This document shows, piece by piece, positions 48,719 through 60,015 of a stretch of DNA of 64,000 nt (positions within the stretch are counted from its first letter, which is position 1; each line of letters begins with the position of its first letter). The position numbers were made by a program, and so were the translations under genes. The notes beneath the pieces were generated by a model. It worked only from the letters and a program-made list of their open reading frames with translations, had not been told where the DNA came from and ran no database searches. The DNA comes from Oreocharis arfaki (lineage: Eukaryota; Chordata; Aves; Passeriformes; Paramythiidae). The stretch is taken from positions 191,263-255,262 of the forward strand of contig VZRR01013776.1 of the NCBI GenBank assembly GCA_013398015.1. The letters run 5' to 3'.

Positions 48719-50349
48719 AATTTTTTTTCCAGACTTACGTAATACATAGTTTGGGGACATATATTTAGATAGGGAGTTTGAAAAGAAAGTAATTTTCATC
48801 ACTTCACTGTGAAGCAGGGAGGGGAAGAAAAAGTCAATTTCTTTTATTGCTTAAATAACATACAGCTTACCACCACCAACATAAGTATGATGGATTCCGT
48901 TCAACATTTGTAAGAGAAGTTTTTCTTTTCACAGCAAATTGTCCATCTTACGTGAGACAATACAAATATTAGTAAGATCATTCTAATAAGCAGATACCAG
49001 TGCTAGAAAAACACACTACATTAGCAGTACTAATAATAGGCTGTACCATCTAGGTGTTTTCAGACTTCTTTTCTTGCCTAACATAAAAAGTATTCAAGCA
49101 TCAAGTTGCTGAACTACCAGATACCATTAAAAAGTTTTGTACTATCCATAGGGTCTGATAGGGTATAGCTTGAACATCTTCATATGAAAGGAAAAGAAGA
49201 AAGAAGGCAGCCTCACCTCAAAACAGGTTTGCAATATTCCCCTCTTTTAGCAACAATGGCACACCAATGCACTCTCATCCAAAACTTTCAAATGTGGTTT
49301 TATAAAACTAAAGCCCAGGGTTGTTGAACACAAAAAACTCAATATACCCACACTATAGCATCAAAGTTTTCAGTTGTGTCCTATGTGAGCCGTTCCATTA
49401 ATATAAAAAAAAAATCCCCAAACCAACAAACTATTAATTTTGAATTTCCCTCTGTTTCTAGCAGGTCTTTCTTTCACAAGCAAGAGTAAGTGTGTCTAAA
49501 AGGACAGACCAAGAGAACATTAACTACAGATCAGTCTTCTAAGTGATACAGTGTACGACAGAAGCCAGTATCAGCTGTGATTAGTGGTCAGTTTATGTCA
49601 CTCATGCTTTCTTAAATGACATGTTAGATGACTGAAAACACAAGTTCATATGCCAGTACCAAAATTGATTCATTTACACTGCTGACTAAAAACCAAGCAC
49701 AACTGTAAAACATCTATTCCATCAATACTTTCAGAAGGCACTGAGATCCATTTTGAAAAACCAAAGCCACATCAAGCACTGCATGTCTAGAATAGCTCCG
49801 GATTGGCCTCATTGATCCACCTCATTGAAGGGCATTTCTAATTACTTTCTATACATACACCAGTTTCAGGTGGGGTTTTTTTCACCATCTTCCCTGATTC
49901 AAAAAGTTAGTTTTATTCTTAAATGTCAGCTGTGCTATTACACTGTAAAGACACGAATTTAAGAAAGATTGCTTTCAAGAAAGTCAGTAAAGGTGTCCAT
50001 GCAGACATCACTCGTGCATTTCAAGCCAGTCTACCTACAAATAGAAGAACCAGAGAGATTTACTTCAGGGCTAAGCACTACCCATCTGGACCAATTTGGA
50101 CTTTCCCAGCAGCACAGTGCATCCCAAGGCACTACTGTGCTCTGCTGCCCTCTCAGCACAGCAGTCCAACCAGCAGCAGCAGAAAAACAAACGTAGTTAT
50201 GTTCATACAACTACAGACTGCCTTCCATTATTTCCTTCCCTTTCCAGCTGGTTATTTTTTCTCTCCCATTTGGCTCCATAGGAAGAAAAGACCCTGTCCT
50301 TCAGGTAAGGAGGAAAGACCCCTTCTGACCGTCCCTGCCTGGAGTTACA

Positions 50350-51300
50350 AACTCAAGGACAGGGAGGAGAAACGATCCTGACACGCCAGTCTGTATGCTT
50401 CCCCGACGGAGCAGCTTCCGACAGCCGAGAAGCGCTTCCCCGCTGCTGGGCTCGCTGGTAGCGGGGACAGCCGTGCCGGGGCAGCACCCCGCGGGGTCGC
50501 GCTCCCAGCGGCTGCTTGCCTGACCTTCCTCCGAGTGCCAGCTGGATCTTCGCCACCAGCACCAACGTCCGCCCCCCAGGAAAGCCCCTCGCACAGCCAC
50601 AAAGGCCGCGCCAAGGACTGAACCGACCCCGGCCTGGCCAGGGCTGCCGCTGCCCACCCCGGCGTCTCCCGGCGCAGGCGTCGAGCCCCAAGCCACCGCA
50701 CACCGGGAGAGACGCGGTCCTGGCGCCCGCCGGCCCCGCTCACGGCCGCAGCCGGCACTTGGGGAAGGCCATGGAAGGTGGCGGGAGCTTCTCGCACCGC
50801 ACCGGGGCTGCGTGCGGTGCTGACAGCCCGTGACCCACAGCACCTCTTCATCAGCAGGAAGTGCCCAGTGGCCTTAGGAGCCAGCTGCTTCCCAGCGGAG
50901 CGGGATGCGGAGCGGGATGCGGAGCCCGCCTTGGGCGGCGATGCGCGGGAGAAGACGAGGGCCTTCGGTACATACTCGAGTGTTGCAGTCACGTCCGCGC
51001 CTCCTCTCTCCAGCTGCAGGATGTTCTGGCGGGGGCTGGCGAGCTGCAGTCCCGCCGGCAGCTCCTCCCCAGCGCGGAGCATCCTCACGCTTCAACGCTG
51101 CGGCTGCGGAGACAGCACGGCCGTGATCCCGCGCCTCCTGCCTGTCCCCCCTGTCCATGTTGCTGCGCGCAGGGGAGGCAGCGGGGCACTCGAAGCCAGG
51201 AGGCGGTGACATCGTAACACCCTTCCTCCCTCCGTCCTTCTCTCCTTGCTGAGCGACCACTCCGGCGTTTGGGGGCAGCCCTGTGTTGAGACCGGAACCT
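50350..51300. promoter_or_regulatory. orphan GC-rich / CpG island, gene unknown
   Basis: About 950 bases of dense CpG sequence in AT-rich surroundings. Long open frames run on both strands (e.g. minus 50345-51088, plus 50778-51209), which is expected from high GC, and none resembles a known protein. A good plus-strand donor TTCAG/GTAAGG lies just before it (50303). It is most likely the promoter or first exon of an unidentified gene or long noncoding RNA; direction cannot be told. Confidence 0.55.
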
Positions 51301-51353
51301 GAGGTTCTTGGCAGCCATGCAGAAGGTTCGCGAACCCCTTGGGAATTGGGCTT

Positions 51354-51373
51354 CCCCCCCCCCCCCCCCCCCC
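51354..51373. repeat. poly-C tract (20 C)
   Basis: An uninterrupted run of 20 cytosines at the right edge of the GC-rich island, capable of i-motif / G-quadruplex structure. Confidence 0.9.
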
Positions 51374-54300
51374 GCCTTTTTCCCCTTCGCTTTATTTTCG
51401 AGGAGCGTAACGATGTTACTGTGATATCCAGCAGTGGGTGTCGCTGTTTTGCTATAAAAGTTTTTCCTGGGTTGTGTGGTTTTTGTTGGAGTTAGGTTGT
51501 TCCACCTCCGCCCTGTGGTGGTAAAAGGAAAATTTAAAAAAACCAAATCCTGTTAATTACTTCCGTATTCACGCCTCCGTGTCAAAAATACACTAGGAAG
51601 GTTAATTAATATTCGAGCAGTGCTCTTGAGTTTAAAAGTACCGTGTGAAGTTTAAGTTGGCCTCAGCTCACTGTGAGACTTTTTTGTAGTATGTATGTCA
51701 GTAATCTCTGGATCCAAATAATTACTTGGGCTATCCTGCCTGGAAAGGAAGCATATGTACCCACCTTGACTGTGTTCAAAGTATTGTGTAGTTGTACAAA
51801 GCGATGATCTCCAACTACATAGAGAATTGTTCGTCAGAGAATTGTTTCTCTGAGCTGCTTTAGCCACAAAATGTCCAGAAGTGGCACACATATTGCTGAA
51901 CCTCTGTTTGCACTGATGACTGAGAGGGTTCCTCTATAACAATAACTTCTTGATTCTTCTGTGAGGGAATTTGATGTTACCCCTGTGTGAAGGAGGAACA
52001 AGGCTGTCTGCATATGCCATCAGGTGCACAGCTTACTGTACACAGTAAGTGCTTCGGCACCCACTGGGACTACTTGCACCGAAAGCAAATTCCACAGCCT
52101 CTTAGTTAACATCTAGTCTAAATAACAGAGATTTCTGGGCTGTCAAATCCATTATTGCAGTGAAAGGTAGAATAAATACAGGTAAGTCAGCACTGCATTT
52201 GTTTAGCCCAGAAGAAGGTATCTATAGGTAGCTGAAGTACAGGGAAAATGCCAGCTAAGAATGGTTGAAGTCTAGTGGATAAGCAGGAAAGTGACATGCA
52301 GATAGATTTTACCTGTCCTAGATGCGAGAACCTGATGACACACCAGTAATAAAATGGAGCAACAGGCAAGATGCTGCCATTGCTCACAATGCTCTGAAAA
52401 AGATGGTGCCAAGGGTAGTTTGGAGTGGTAAGTTTTTTTCGCACGTACAAGGAGACAGAAGAGTGTCTTTTGTTTACCGGGATCTTTGCTGGGTCACTGC
52501 CTCACCTCAGTGGAAGTGTGGCACTGACCACCTAGTCCTCAGCAGCTTCTCACACCCATAGAAGATAAACAGTGTCCCACAGAAGAGGCCGACTTCAGGC
52601 GATGGCTGTTGCTGCTTTTACCCCCTCACTTCGACTTGCAGCCTTGGTTCCAGTTTCAGGCACCACCACTAAACCACTGAACAGCTACATGCCTGTGGCT
52701 CCAGTACAGTAGTTTTTAGCTGCAACAGTGAGTGTAATGTAGCAAGCTTGCTTCCTGAACCAGATATATGTGGTTTAGAGGAGAGAAGCAGGGAACGGGG
52801 ACATGCAGGGAAGAGGTCTGAGATAATTTCTGGGTTGCAGTCCCTTATAAAACATATACTGGGCAAGTGTATTTTTGGAGGACATAAATTAGTTTTAATT
52901 ATCAAACCAAGTAAGAGGACAATGTGTCTGAAAAAACCCACCTGTATTCCTAGAAGTTTGAACAACAACAGCTAATGTGAACTTGGAGTATTGAAGACAG
53001 GAAATTTTGATCATTCCTTTTAGCCTTTTAGTGCACATCTTGAATTGTTAGGTGAATCAGAAAAAAAAACCGAAAAACCCAAGTGAGTATCAATTTATGT
53101 TCTGCCTTTGTAATTTCTGATCATTTTCCTATCTAGATTTCCATCAGTCTCATTAAACTATGGTATTATTCAAGAATCTGAGGAAATAACTTCAAGGGTT
53201 ATTGCTCAAACAAGTCACTACCATATCTCTCATATGGTGAATTCCATCAAAATTTGGCACTAAACACTATACAAGATGATGCTCACCTGAAACTGCTACC
53301 TCGTTGTGAATGCTTTGTTATGTGTGTGCCATTTTTGTTTCAAAACTGATCTGTGGAAGTAATAGGAAAAGTTTTTAATTCAGTTTTGTCTTTCATTGGC
53401 CATCAACAAAGGCAGCTGCATCAGTAGTATCAAGTTAATGCTACCAACTTGATGGTACTAGCTTGTCACTGATGCTATAAACACTAGATTTTCAGTATCT
53501 CTTGCTGAAGCAAGTATTTTATACTAAGAACCAAATTTAAGTCTAGAGGTGCAACAGTATGTTCTGTTGAACATTATTGTTGAGCTGCTGCTTTGACGTT
53601 GAAGGTTAGAGCAGATCAACCAGCGTTTGTTCCACAGGCATACACTGTGCTGCAACACAGAATTAGGTTTCAATTTCACAGCCTTTCCCAGCTGGACTGT
53701 TGTCTCTGCAGAGCCTCATTGCTTTTAAAGTCAAGAGCAACTACAGTCACAATCCTGCTTGATGGCTTCAAAGGTATTGGATCTGGTGGTGTTAAATGAG
53801 ACCAGTTCTTTCCCCTTCAGGCATCACAACCAATTTTCTCTATAATGGATTACCTATTTGACCACTTTTTTATTTTTAACAAAAAGAAAAATCCACCCGC
53901 ACTATGGGAAAAAGACAAAAAAGCTTGATTGGGGTGCATTATTCAGCATAGATACTGTTAGTTATTCTGGCAAGTTTGTTAGCAGGAACATCCAAAACCA
54001 AGGCTTTTTTTGTCTACTTACAACTGCTTGTTGGTGTAGTAAGAGACCAATTTGAATTTGCCATAGTAAGTGGATGGAGGTAAAGTGTACATGTAGCAGA
54101 ATTATGCTTCCCAAAGACACACCAAATGGTCCACCAAGAGGTTCACAGGAAGGGATTGCTATTATTTATGTGGTGATGATTAGGGCTGTCCCATTTTCTT
54201 GCAATGTTAATTATTGCACCTTTTGATTCTGGCTGTTTGACTTCTTGGGTGAAACTGGAGGAAGAAGGGAAGTCTAAATTTTTCTTCAGCATTAGAAACC

Positions 54301-55614
54301 ATTGAATACCAGGGAAATAAATTGATGAAGTGATTGCTACTGTTCTGAGCAACAGTCACCTTCTCTCTCACATGGACCAGTAAATTCAATGCCTGTATTG
54401 CAACAACACAGTTTGTAATACTAACTTCAGCATGTTGCTATAGCAGCTTCTTCAGCTGTTTCTGACACACTCTGCCAAGACACCATCTATTGTGGGGAAA
54501 GGTAACATCCAGCTGCAGAGCTTGAGACAGCAGTTTTGTAATTTCTCTTGCATCTAGAGCTCTGAAAATATGTCTGTTTTATTAACAACTAGGTTACTAA
54601 ATAAGTACTGACCTACAACATCTGCCATGAACTCTGATCATAAAAGCAGCAGCAGATCTTGTGCACAGTGTGCCGGTGGCAAATGCCTATACACAGAGTT
54701 ACTCATTTCTAGAACAGTTCTGCTTATAAAACATTTAGAATAAAACGTCAGCAGTAGCACATTTCGGTCAAGAAGGGGTTGTTTTGTTTTTTGAACAGGA
54801 AAGTCCTACATGTTAGGTTAGTTAATGTATTGGGGAAGTGCAGGTACAGTGGGATTTAGCAAAATTTTGAATGAGACCAGCAGAACCAAGTCAGAATAAA
54901 AACTCTCTCTGGCAAACTATTAACAGTGCCAAAAATAGATCAAGGTTTTTTCCTTGCCTTGGTCAGGTGCTTTTGTGGAAAAACAACTGGCTTATATTTC
55001 ATGTGGTTTTTGGCATAGACCTTGATACAGAATTAAACAACTGAGGCATACTGGATTGCTGCAGGCTGTATGTGATTTTACATAATTATAAGTCAAATTA
55101 AATACACTTAAAATAACTCAATGTAGAATGTATCTTACTTATTTGACATTAACATTGTGCAGAAAATTATCTTACAGGAGTAACAGAAATAATTTATTAC
55201 CTTTCTAACACTCCTGTTTTCTTACAATACCCAGTATTTTCAAGTCTCTCCTACATTTTAGCTGTACTTCATGCTTTGAGGTATGGATCTGTGGATCTGT
55301 GTTATTGTGAACGAAACTTTTGTAATTAAATCAGTTCAATAATATGAACAGCAACAGAGGTTGAATTTTGCAGGGTCTTCCTGGTAATGCTGTCAGTGGA
55401 AAAGAGCTGAGCAATGTAGGCTGTTGGCTATATCAAGAGTTGGTTGGTGTGAGATCCCTCTAGGGACAATGTCCCTCCACAGATTGTTTTCCCATGGATG
55501 TGTCAGAGAAAAACTATTTCTCAGCAAGGCATCTGCTAGAAAATGAAGCCTTGTCTCAATCAGCAAACCAATTAGGAGTATTCTGTAAACATAGAATAGC
55601 ATGGGGTAGCACTC
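51374..55614. other. intergenic, one exon-like segment
   Basis: AT-rich and without repeats I recognise. It contains a segment with strong splice signals at 52322-52427 (listed separately). Confidence 0.45.
52322..52427 (+). CDS. possible internal exon (unidentified)
   Basis: A strong acceptor (TTTTACCTGTCCTAG) and a strong donor (GTG/GTAAGT) bracket 106 bases that are open in exactly one frame (REPDDTPVIKWSNRQ, then ALKKMVPRVVWSG). It lies about 1 kb right of the orphan GC-rich island, so it could be an exon of the same unknown transcript. No homolog recognised; chance is a real alternative. Confidence 0.22.
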
Positions 55615-55980
55615 TTAGGGAGTGATTGTATTGAAACTGATGATTATGATGAAGATGACAAGGCTGAGTGCCTTCATAAGGATAGGGGGAAGGACAGGGG
55701 GAAGATCAGCAGGGCAAATGTCATGGTGGGAGTCTGTTACAGACCACCCAACCAGGATGAACAGGCAGATCAGGCATTCTTCAAGTGGCTGGCAGAAGTC
55801 TCATGGTTGCCCTTTTATTTGTATATGACTTCAGCCTGCCAAATGTCTGCTGGAAGTGCAACACAGCAGAGAGAAAGCAGACCAGGGGGTTCTTGGAGTG
55901 TGTGGAAGGTAAATTCTTGACAGAGCTGGAGAAAAAGCCTACCAGAGGAGATGCCCTGCTGGACCTGGGTTTTTTGTGTA

Positions 55981-56496
55981 TGTGCTGGTTTTGGCAGGAG
56001 TAGAGTTAACTTTCTTTGTAGTGGCTGACATTGGGCTGTGGTTTGGATTTGTGATGAACACAGAGTTGATAATATAGAGATGTTTTTGTTATTGATGAGC
56101 AGGGCTTGCACAGAGCCAAGGCCTTTTCTGCTTTTGGTACTGCCACACTGGGGAGGGGATTGGGGATGCATGGGAGATTAGGGAGGTTGGGAGGAGACAT
56201 AGCTGGGACAGGTGACCCAAACTCACCAAAGGGATATTCCAGGCCATATGGCATCATGCTTAGAATATAAGTGGTTCTGCTTGGCTTGGGTGCATGGCTT
56301 TTGCTTTCCCTANTAGAATATAAGTGGTTCTGCTTGGCTTGTGTGCATGGCTTTTGCTTTCCCTATTAAACTGTCTTTATCTCAGCCCACAAGTTTTCTG
56401 CATTTACCCTTCCAATTCTCTCCCCAGTCCTGCTGGTGGGGGAGTGAGCACGTGGCTGCGTGGGGCTTGGCTGCTGGCTAGGCTTAAACCATGACA
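55981..56496 (+). mobile_element. solo LTR (ERV) inserted in the CR1
   Basis: Starts TGTGCTGGTTTTGGCAGGAG and ends GGCTTAAACCATGACA, the ends of an LTR type I recall as common in songbirds and other birds. It contains a TATA-like AGAATATAAGTGG and splits the CR1 endonuclease frame. Flanking 5-mers GTGTA and GTGAG match only partly, so the target duplication has decayed or the edges shift slightly. There are no internal genes. Confidence 0.82.
56261..56366. repeat. 53-bp direct duplication joined by one N
   Basis: Segments 56261-56313 and 56314-56366 are the same apart from one G/T difference and the N at 56313. Each contains the TATA-like box. This is probably two overlapping contig ends left unmerged. 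Confidence 0.85.
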
Positions 56497-59058
56497 GTGA
56501 GCAAAGAAGGACTAGTGGATGATGTGGTGGTTGGTGGCTGTCTTGGGCAGAGAGATCATGAAATATTGAAGTTTTCAGTACTGGGTACTGTGAGGAGGGG
56601 CACCAGCAGAACTTCCACCTTGGACTTCCATCTAGCACACTTTGACCTATTTAGGACATTGATTGCCAGAGCCCCCTTGGAGTCAGTCCTGAAGGACAGA
56701 GGAGTCCAGGAAGGCTGGATGTGCTTTAAAAAGGAATTAAATCAAGACAGCCTGATCCTGTTAAATATGCAGGATCAGGCTGTTCCCTTTTGTAGAGAGA
56801 CAAGTCATAAGGGAAGAACACCAACCTGGTTAAACAGAGAACTTAGGGAAAAAAAGAGAATCTGTCATGTCTGGAAGGAGGGTCAAATAACTTGGGAGGA
56901 CTGTAAGGATGTTGCAAGATCATGTAGGGAGAAGATTAGAGGGGCCAAAGCCCTACTAGAACTTGTTTTGGCAGCAGTTAAAGACAACAAAAAGGTTTGT
57001 ATAAATACAGTGATAGCAAAAGGATAGTCAAGTAGTGTCTTCATCATTTGTTGAATGCAGAGGGTAGTGTAGTGACAGGGCATGAGGAAAATGCAGAGGT
57101 ACTTAATGCCTTCTTTGTCTTGGTCTTTAATATCATTCCCAGTTGTCCTTTGGGATACCCAGCTTGAGAAATTACCAGAGCTGGAAATTGGTGATGGGAA
57201 GACGAGTGAAGGCCCCGTAATCCAGGAGGAAATGGTTAGTGACCTGCTGTGCCAATTAGACACACACAAGTCTGTGGGCCCCAATGAGATCCACCCCAGA
57301 GTAACGAGGGAACTGGTAAAACAACTGGCCAAACCACTCTCAAACATCTACCAGCAGTTCTGGTTACTGTAAAAGTTCCAGCTGACTGGAAATTAGCAAA
57401 TATAATGCCCATCTGCAAGAAGGGTTGGAAGGATGATTCTGGGAACTACAGGGCTGTCACTGTCAGTCTTACCTCAGTTCTGGGCAAGGCTATGGAAGAG
57501 ATCCATGAACCCCATTGTGTGGCACATGCAGGGCAACCAAGGATTGAGCCCAGAAAACATGGATTTACAAAAGGTAGGTCCTGCTTGACCAACCTGATCT
57601 CCTTTGATGACAAAGCGACCTGCTTAGCAGATGAGGGGAAGGCTGTGGGTGTTGTCTATCTAGACTCGAGTAAAAGTATTTGATGCCATCTCCTACAGGA
57701 TCCTCCTAGAAAAACTGCTCGTGGCTTGGATGAGTGGACTCTTCATTGGGTAAAAAAACGCCCGGACGGCCGGGCCCAGAGAGTGGTGGTGAACAGAAAA
57801 AATCGAGATGGTGGCTAGTCACCAGTGGTGTTCCCGAGGGTTCTTTTTGGGAACGGTCATGTTTAACATCTTTATCAATGATCTGGCTGTTGCAGTTGAG
57901 TGCACCCTCAGTCAGTTTGCAAATGACTCCAAGCTGAGTGGGAGTGTNGGCCTGTAGCAGCAACAGTGTGGCCAGCAGGACTAGGGCAGGGATTGTCCCC
58001 CTGTACTCAGCACTGGTGAGGCCGCACCTCAAATCCTGTGTTCAGTTCTGGGCCCCTCACTTTAAAAAAGTCAAAAAAGACGTTGAGGTGCTGAAGTGTG
58101 TCCAGAGAAGGGCAACACAACTCGCAAAAGCTTTAGAACATGTCACACGAGGAACGCTTGTGAGAGCTGGGTTTGTTAGTCTTGAGGAGGCTGAGGGTGC
58201 ACCTCATTGCTCTCTACAACAGCCCGAAAGGAGGCTGTAGTGAGGTGAGGATTGATCTCTTCTGCTGTGCTTGCAGTGAGAGGACAAGAGGAAATGACCT
58301 TAAGATGAGTCAGGGTAGATTCACATAGCAGAAAAACTTTTTTCACTGTTAGAGTGGTCAGAGATTGGAGCAGTTTGCCCACAGAGGTGGTGGAGTCACT
58401 GTCCCTATTCAAGAGGCATGTGGATCTGGTAATGTGGTTTGGTGGTTTAGGGGTGACGGGGTAGTGCTGAGTGGACGGTTGGACTGGGTGGTCTTGAAGG
58501 TCTTCTCCAACCTTGACAATTCCATGACTCTCAGTTGCAGCTGGTCACTGGTGTAGTGGTAGTCTTGTTTCGTAAGATGCAATGCAGAGAGTGATACTGT
58601 ACTATACTAAGCTTTTGGTCTTTACTTGAAATTAAACAATAGGCAACAAGTGGACCATAATTTACGGCTGAACATCCTGAGAAAAGTAAGCTTTAGGATG
58701 CAACTCTTCTACCTTTACCACAGTTTTATGTGAAATACCTGTTTTAATCTTGGTATCCAATAGTTATTTTGATGTTCTAGCATCTATTACTTGGTGAGTC
58801 CTCCCCCGTTAGAATAAAATTCAGCATTTCATTATTTGAAACATAATATGAAACATACATTGTGCCTTCAGCACATACTAGAGACCCATAGAATACATGA
58901 TCTGGTAAGATTAGGCCTTCAGCTATGTTTTGTGAATTGTCAAAACACCTAACACATTCGCATATTGCAGAATATTTAGAGCAAAAATTGCAGAAGTAGG
59001 TTCTGTTGGTACCAAACTGACACCACTAATTCCTGGAGGCCAAAGTCTGCATGCCCCC

Positions 59059-59803
59059 TGTCCTAGGTTGCAGTGNNNNNNNNNNNNNNNNNNNNNNNNN
59101 NNNNNNNNNNNNNNNNNNNNNNNNNNNNNNNNNNNNNNNNNNNNNNNNNNNNNNNNNNNNNNNNNNNNNNNNNNNNNNNNNNNNNNNNNNNNNNNNNNNN
59201 NNNNNNNNNNNNNNNNNNNNNNNNNNNNNNNNNNNNNNNNNNNNNNNNNNNNNNNNNNNNNNNNNNNNNNNNNNNNNNNNNNNNNNNNNNNNNNNNNNNN
59301 NNNNNNNNNNNNNNNNNNNNNNNNNNNNNNNNNNNNNNNNNNNNNNNNNNNNNNNNNNNNNNNNNNNNNNNNNNNNNNNNNNNNNNNNNNNNNNNNNNNN
59401 NNNNNNNNNNNNNNNNNNNNNNNNNNNNNNNNNNNNNNNNNNNNNNNNNNNNNNNNNNNNNNNNNNNNNNNNNNNNNNNNNNNNNNNNNNNNNNNNNNNN
59501 CTGCTCCAGGAGGGGAAGCTGCCGGCTGTGACCAGCACTGCTCCAGGAGGGGAAGCTGCCTGGCAGCCGAGAGGCTGCACTGGGTGACTGTGCTGTTTTG
59601 TAATAACTGCCATTGTTGTTTGTTTGTTTTGTTTTATATATATATATATTAGTAAAGAACTGTTATTCCTATTTCTCATATCCTTACCTGAAAGCCCCTT
59701 ATTTTCAAAATTATAATAATCTGGAGGGAAGGGGGTTGCATCTTCCATTCCAAGGGGGGCTTCTGCCTCCCTTAAACAGATGCCTGTCTTTCAAACCAAG
59801 ACA
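59059..59803 (+). mobile_element. solo LTR (ERV) with internal minisatellite and assembly gap
   Basis: Begins TGTCCTAGG and ends CAAACCAAGACA. It contains GAGGCTGCACTGGGTGACTG and a TA-rich stretch before TTAGTAAAGAACTGTTATTC, an LTR type I recognise from birds. Flanking 6-mers GCCCCC (59053-59058) and GCCCCT (59804-59809) agree at five of six positions. A 37-base repeat (copies starting 59501 and 59538, GGAGGGGAAGCTGCC core) borders the gap. Confidence 0.8.
59076..59500. other. assembly gap (425 N)
   Basis: N run inside the LTR, next to a 37-base tandem repeat, so the missing sequence is probably more of that repeat. Confidence 0.98.
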
Positions 59804-59929
59804 GCCCCTCACTGTTAGCTGCTAACTACCTAAGTCTGTAATGGGAAATTACTGTTAACACTGAAATGATTAAGTACAATACAGTCTCTATTTACTGGGA
59901 CTATGACAGCAAATCAGTTGAACTGACAG

Positions 59930-60015
59930 TTCCTAGGTGACCCTGCCTTGGCAGGGTGGGCTGGACTAGATGATCTCCAGAGGTCCCTCCCTTGCAACCC
60001 TAGCAGTTCTGTGAT
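59930..60015 (+). mobile_element. CR1 3'-tail fragment
   Basis: GGGCTGGACTAGATGATCTC through CAGTTCTGTGATCC, a short 3' end of CR1. Confidence 0.8.

Larger units (their letters stand above)
41111..50349. other. intergenic, no gene recognised
   Basis: AT-rich. Frames at 43.68-44.08, 47.66-47.98 and 49.92-50.38 kb resemble no protein I know and have no supporting exon structure. A GC-richer patch at 47.69-47.88 kb may be an old repeat that I cannot name. Confidence 0.45.
55615..58540 (+). mobile_element. long but broken CR1 LINE (endonuclease-RT ORF2), plus orientation
   Basis: CR1 ORF2 remnants in order: an endonuclease part (GGTGGGAGTCTGTTACAGACC; 55.7-55.98 kb), then after an LTR insertion the endonuclease-to-RT linker (VGGCLGQRDHEILKF, 56491-57027), RT pieces with frameshifts (VGPNEIHPRVTRELVKQL, 57.08-57.37 kb; GFTKGRSCLTNLISF, 57.4-57.68 kb), and the C-terminal part ([19 protein letters not shown], 57938-58240). 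The 3' end is near 58537 (AATTCCATGACTCTC). Several stops, frameshifts and a join at the N of 57948 make it non-functional. It is the longest transposon in the window. Confidence 0.92.

Noticed and set aside
49923..50381. 152-codon plus frame
   Set aside because: No recognisable homology or domain. A donor inside (50303) is suggestive but not enough to call a gene.
50345..51546. Large frames in the orphan CpG island
   Set aside because: Both strands are open as expected from GC bias; low-complexity Ala/Arg/Gly products with no recognised domain.
55622..58240. Host gene made of several short frames
   Set aside because: All recognised pieces are CR1 ORF2 endonuclease/reverse transcriptase with stops and frameshifts.
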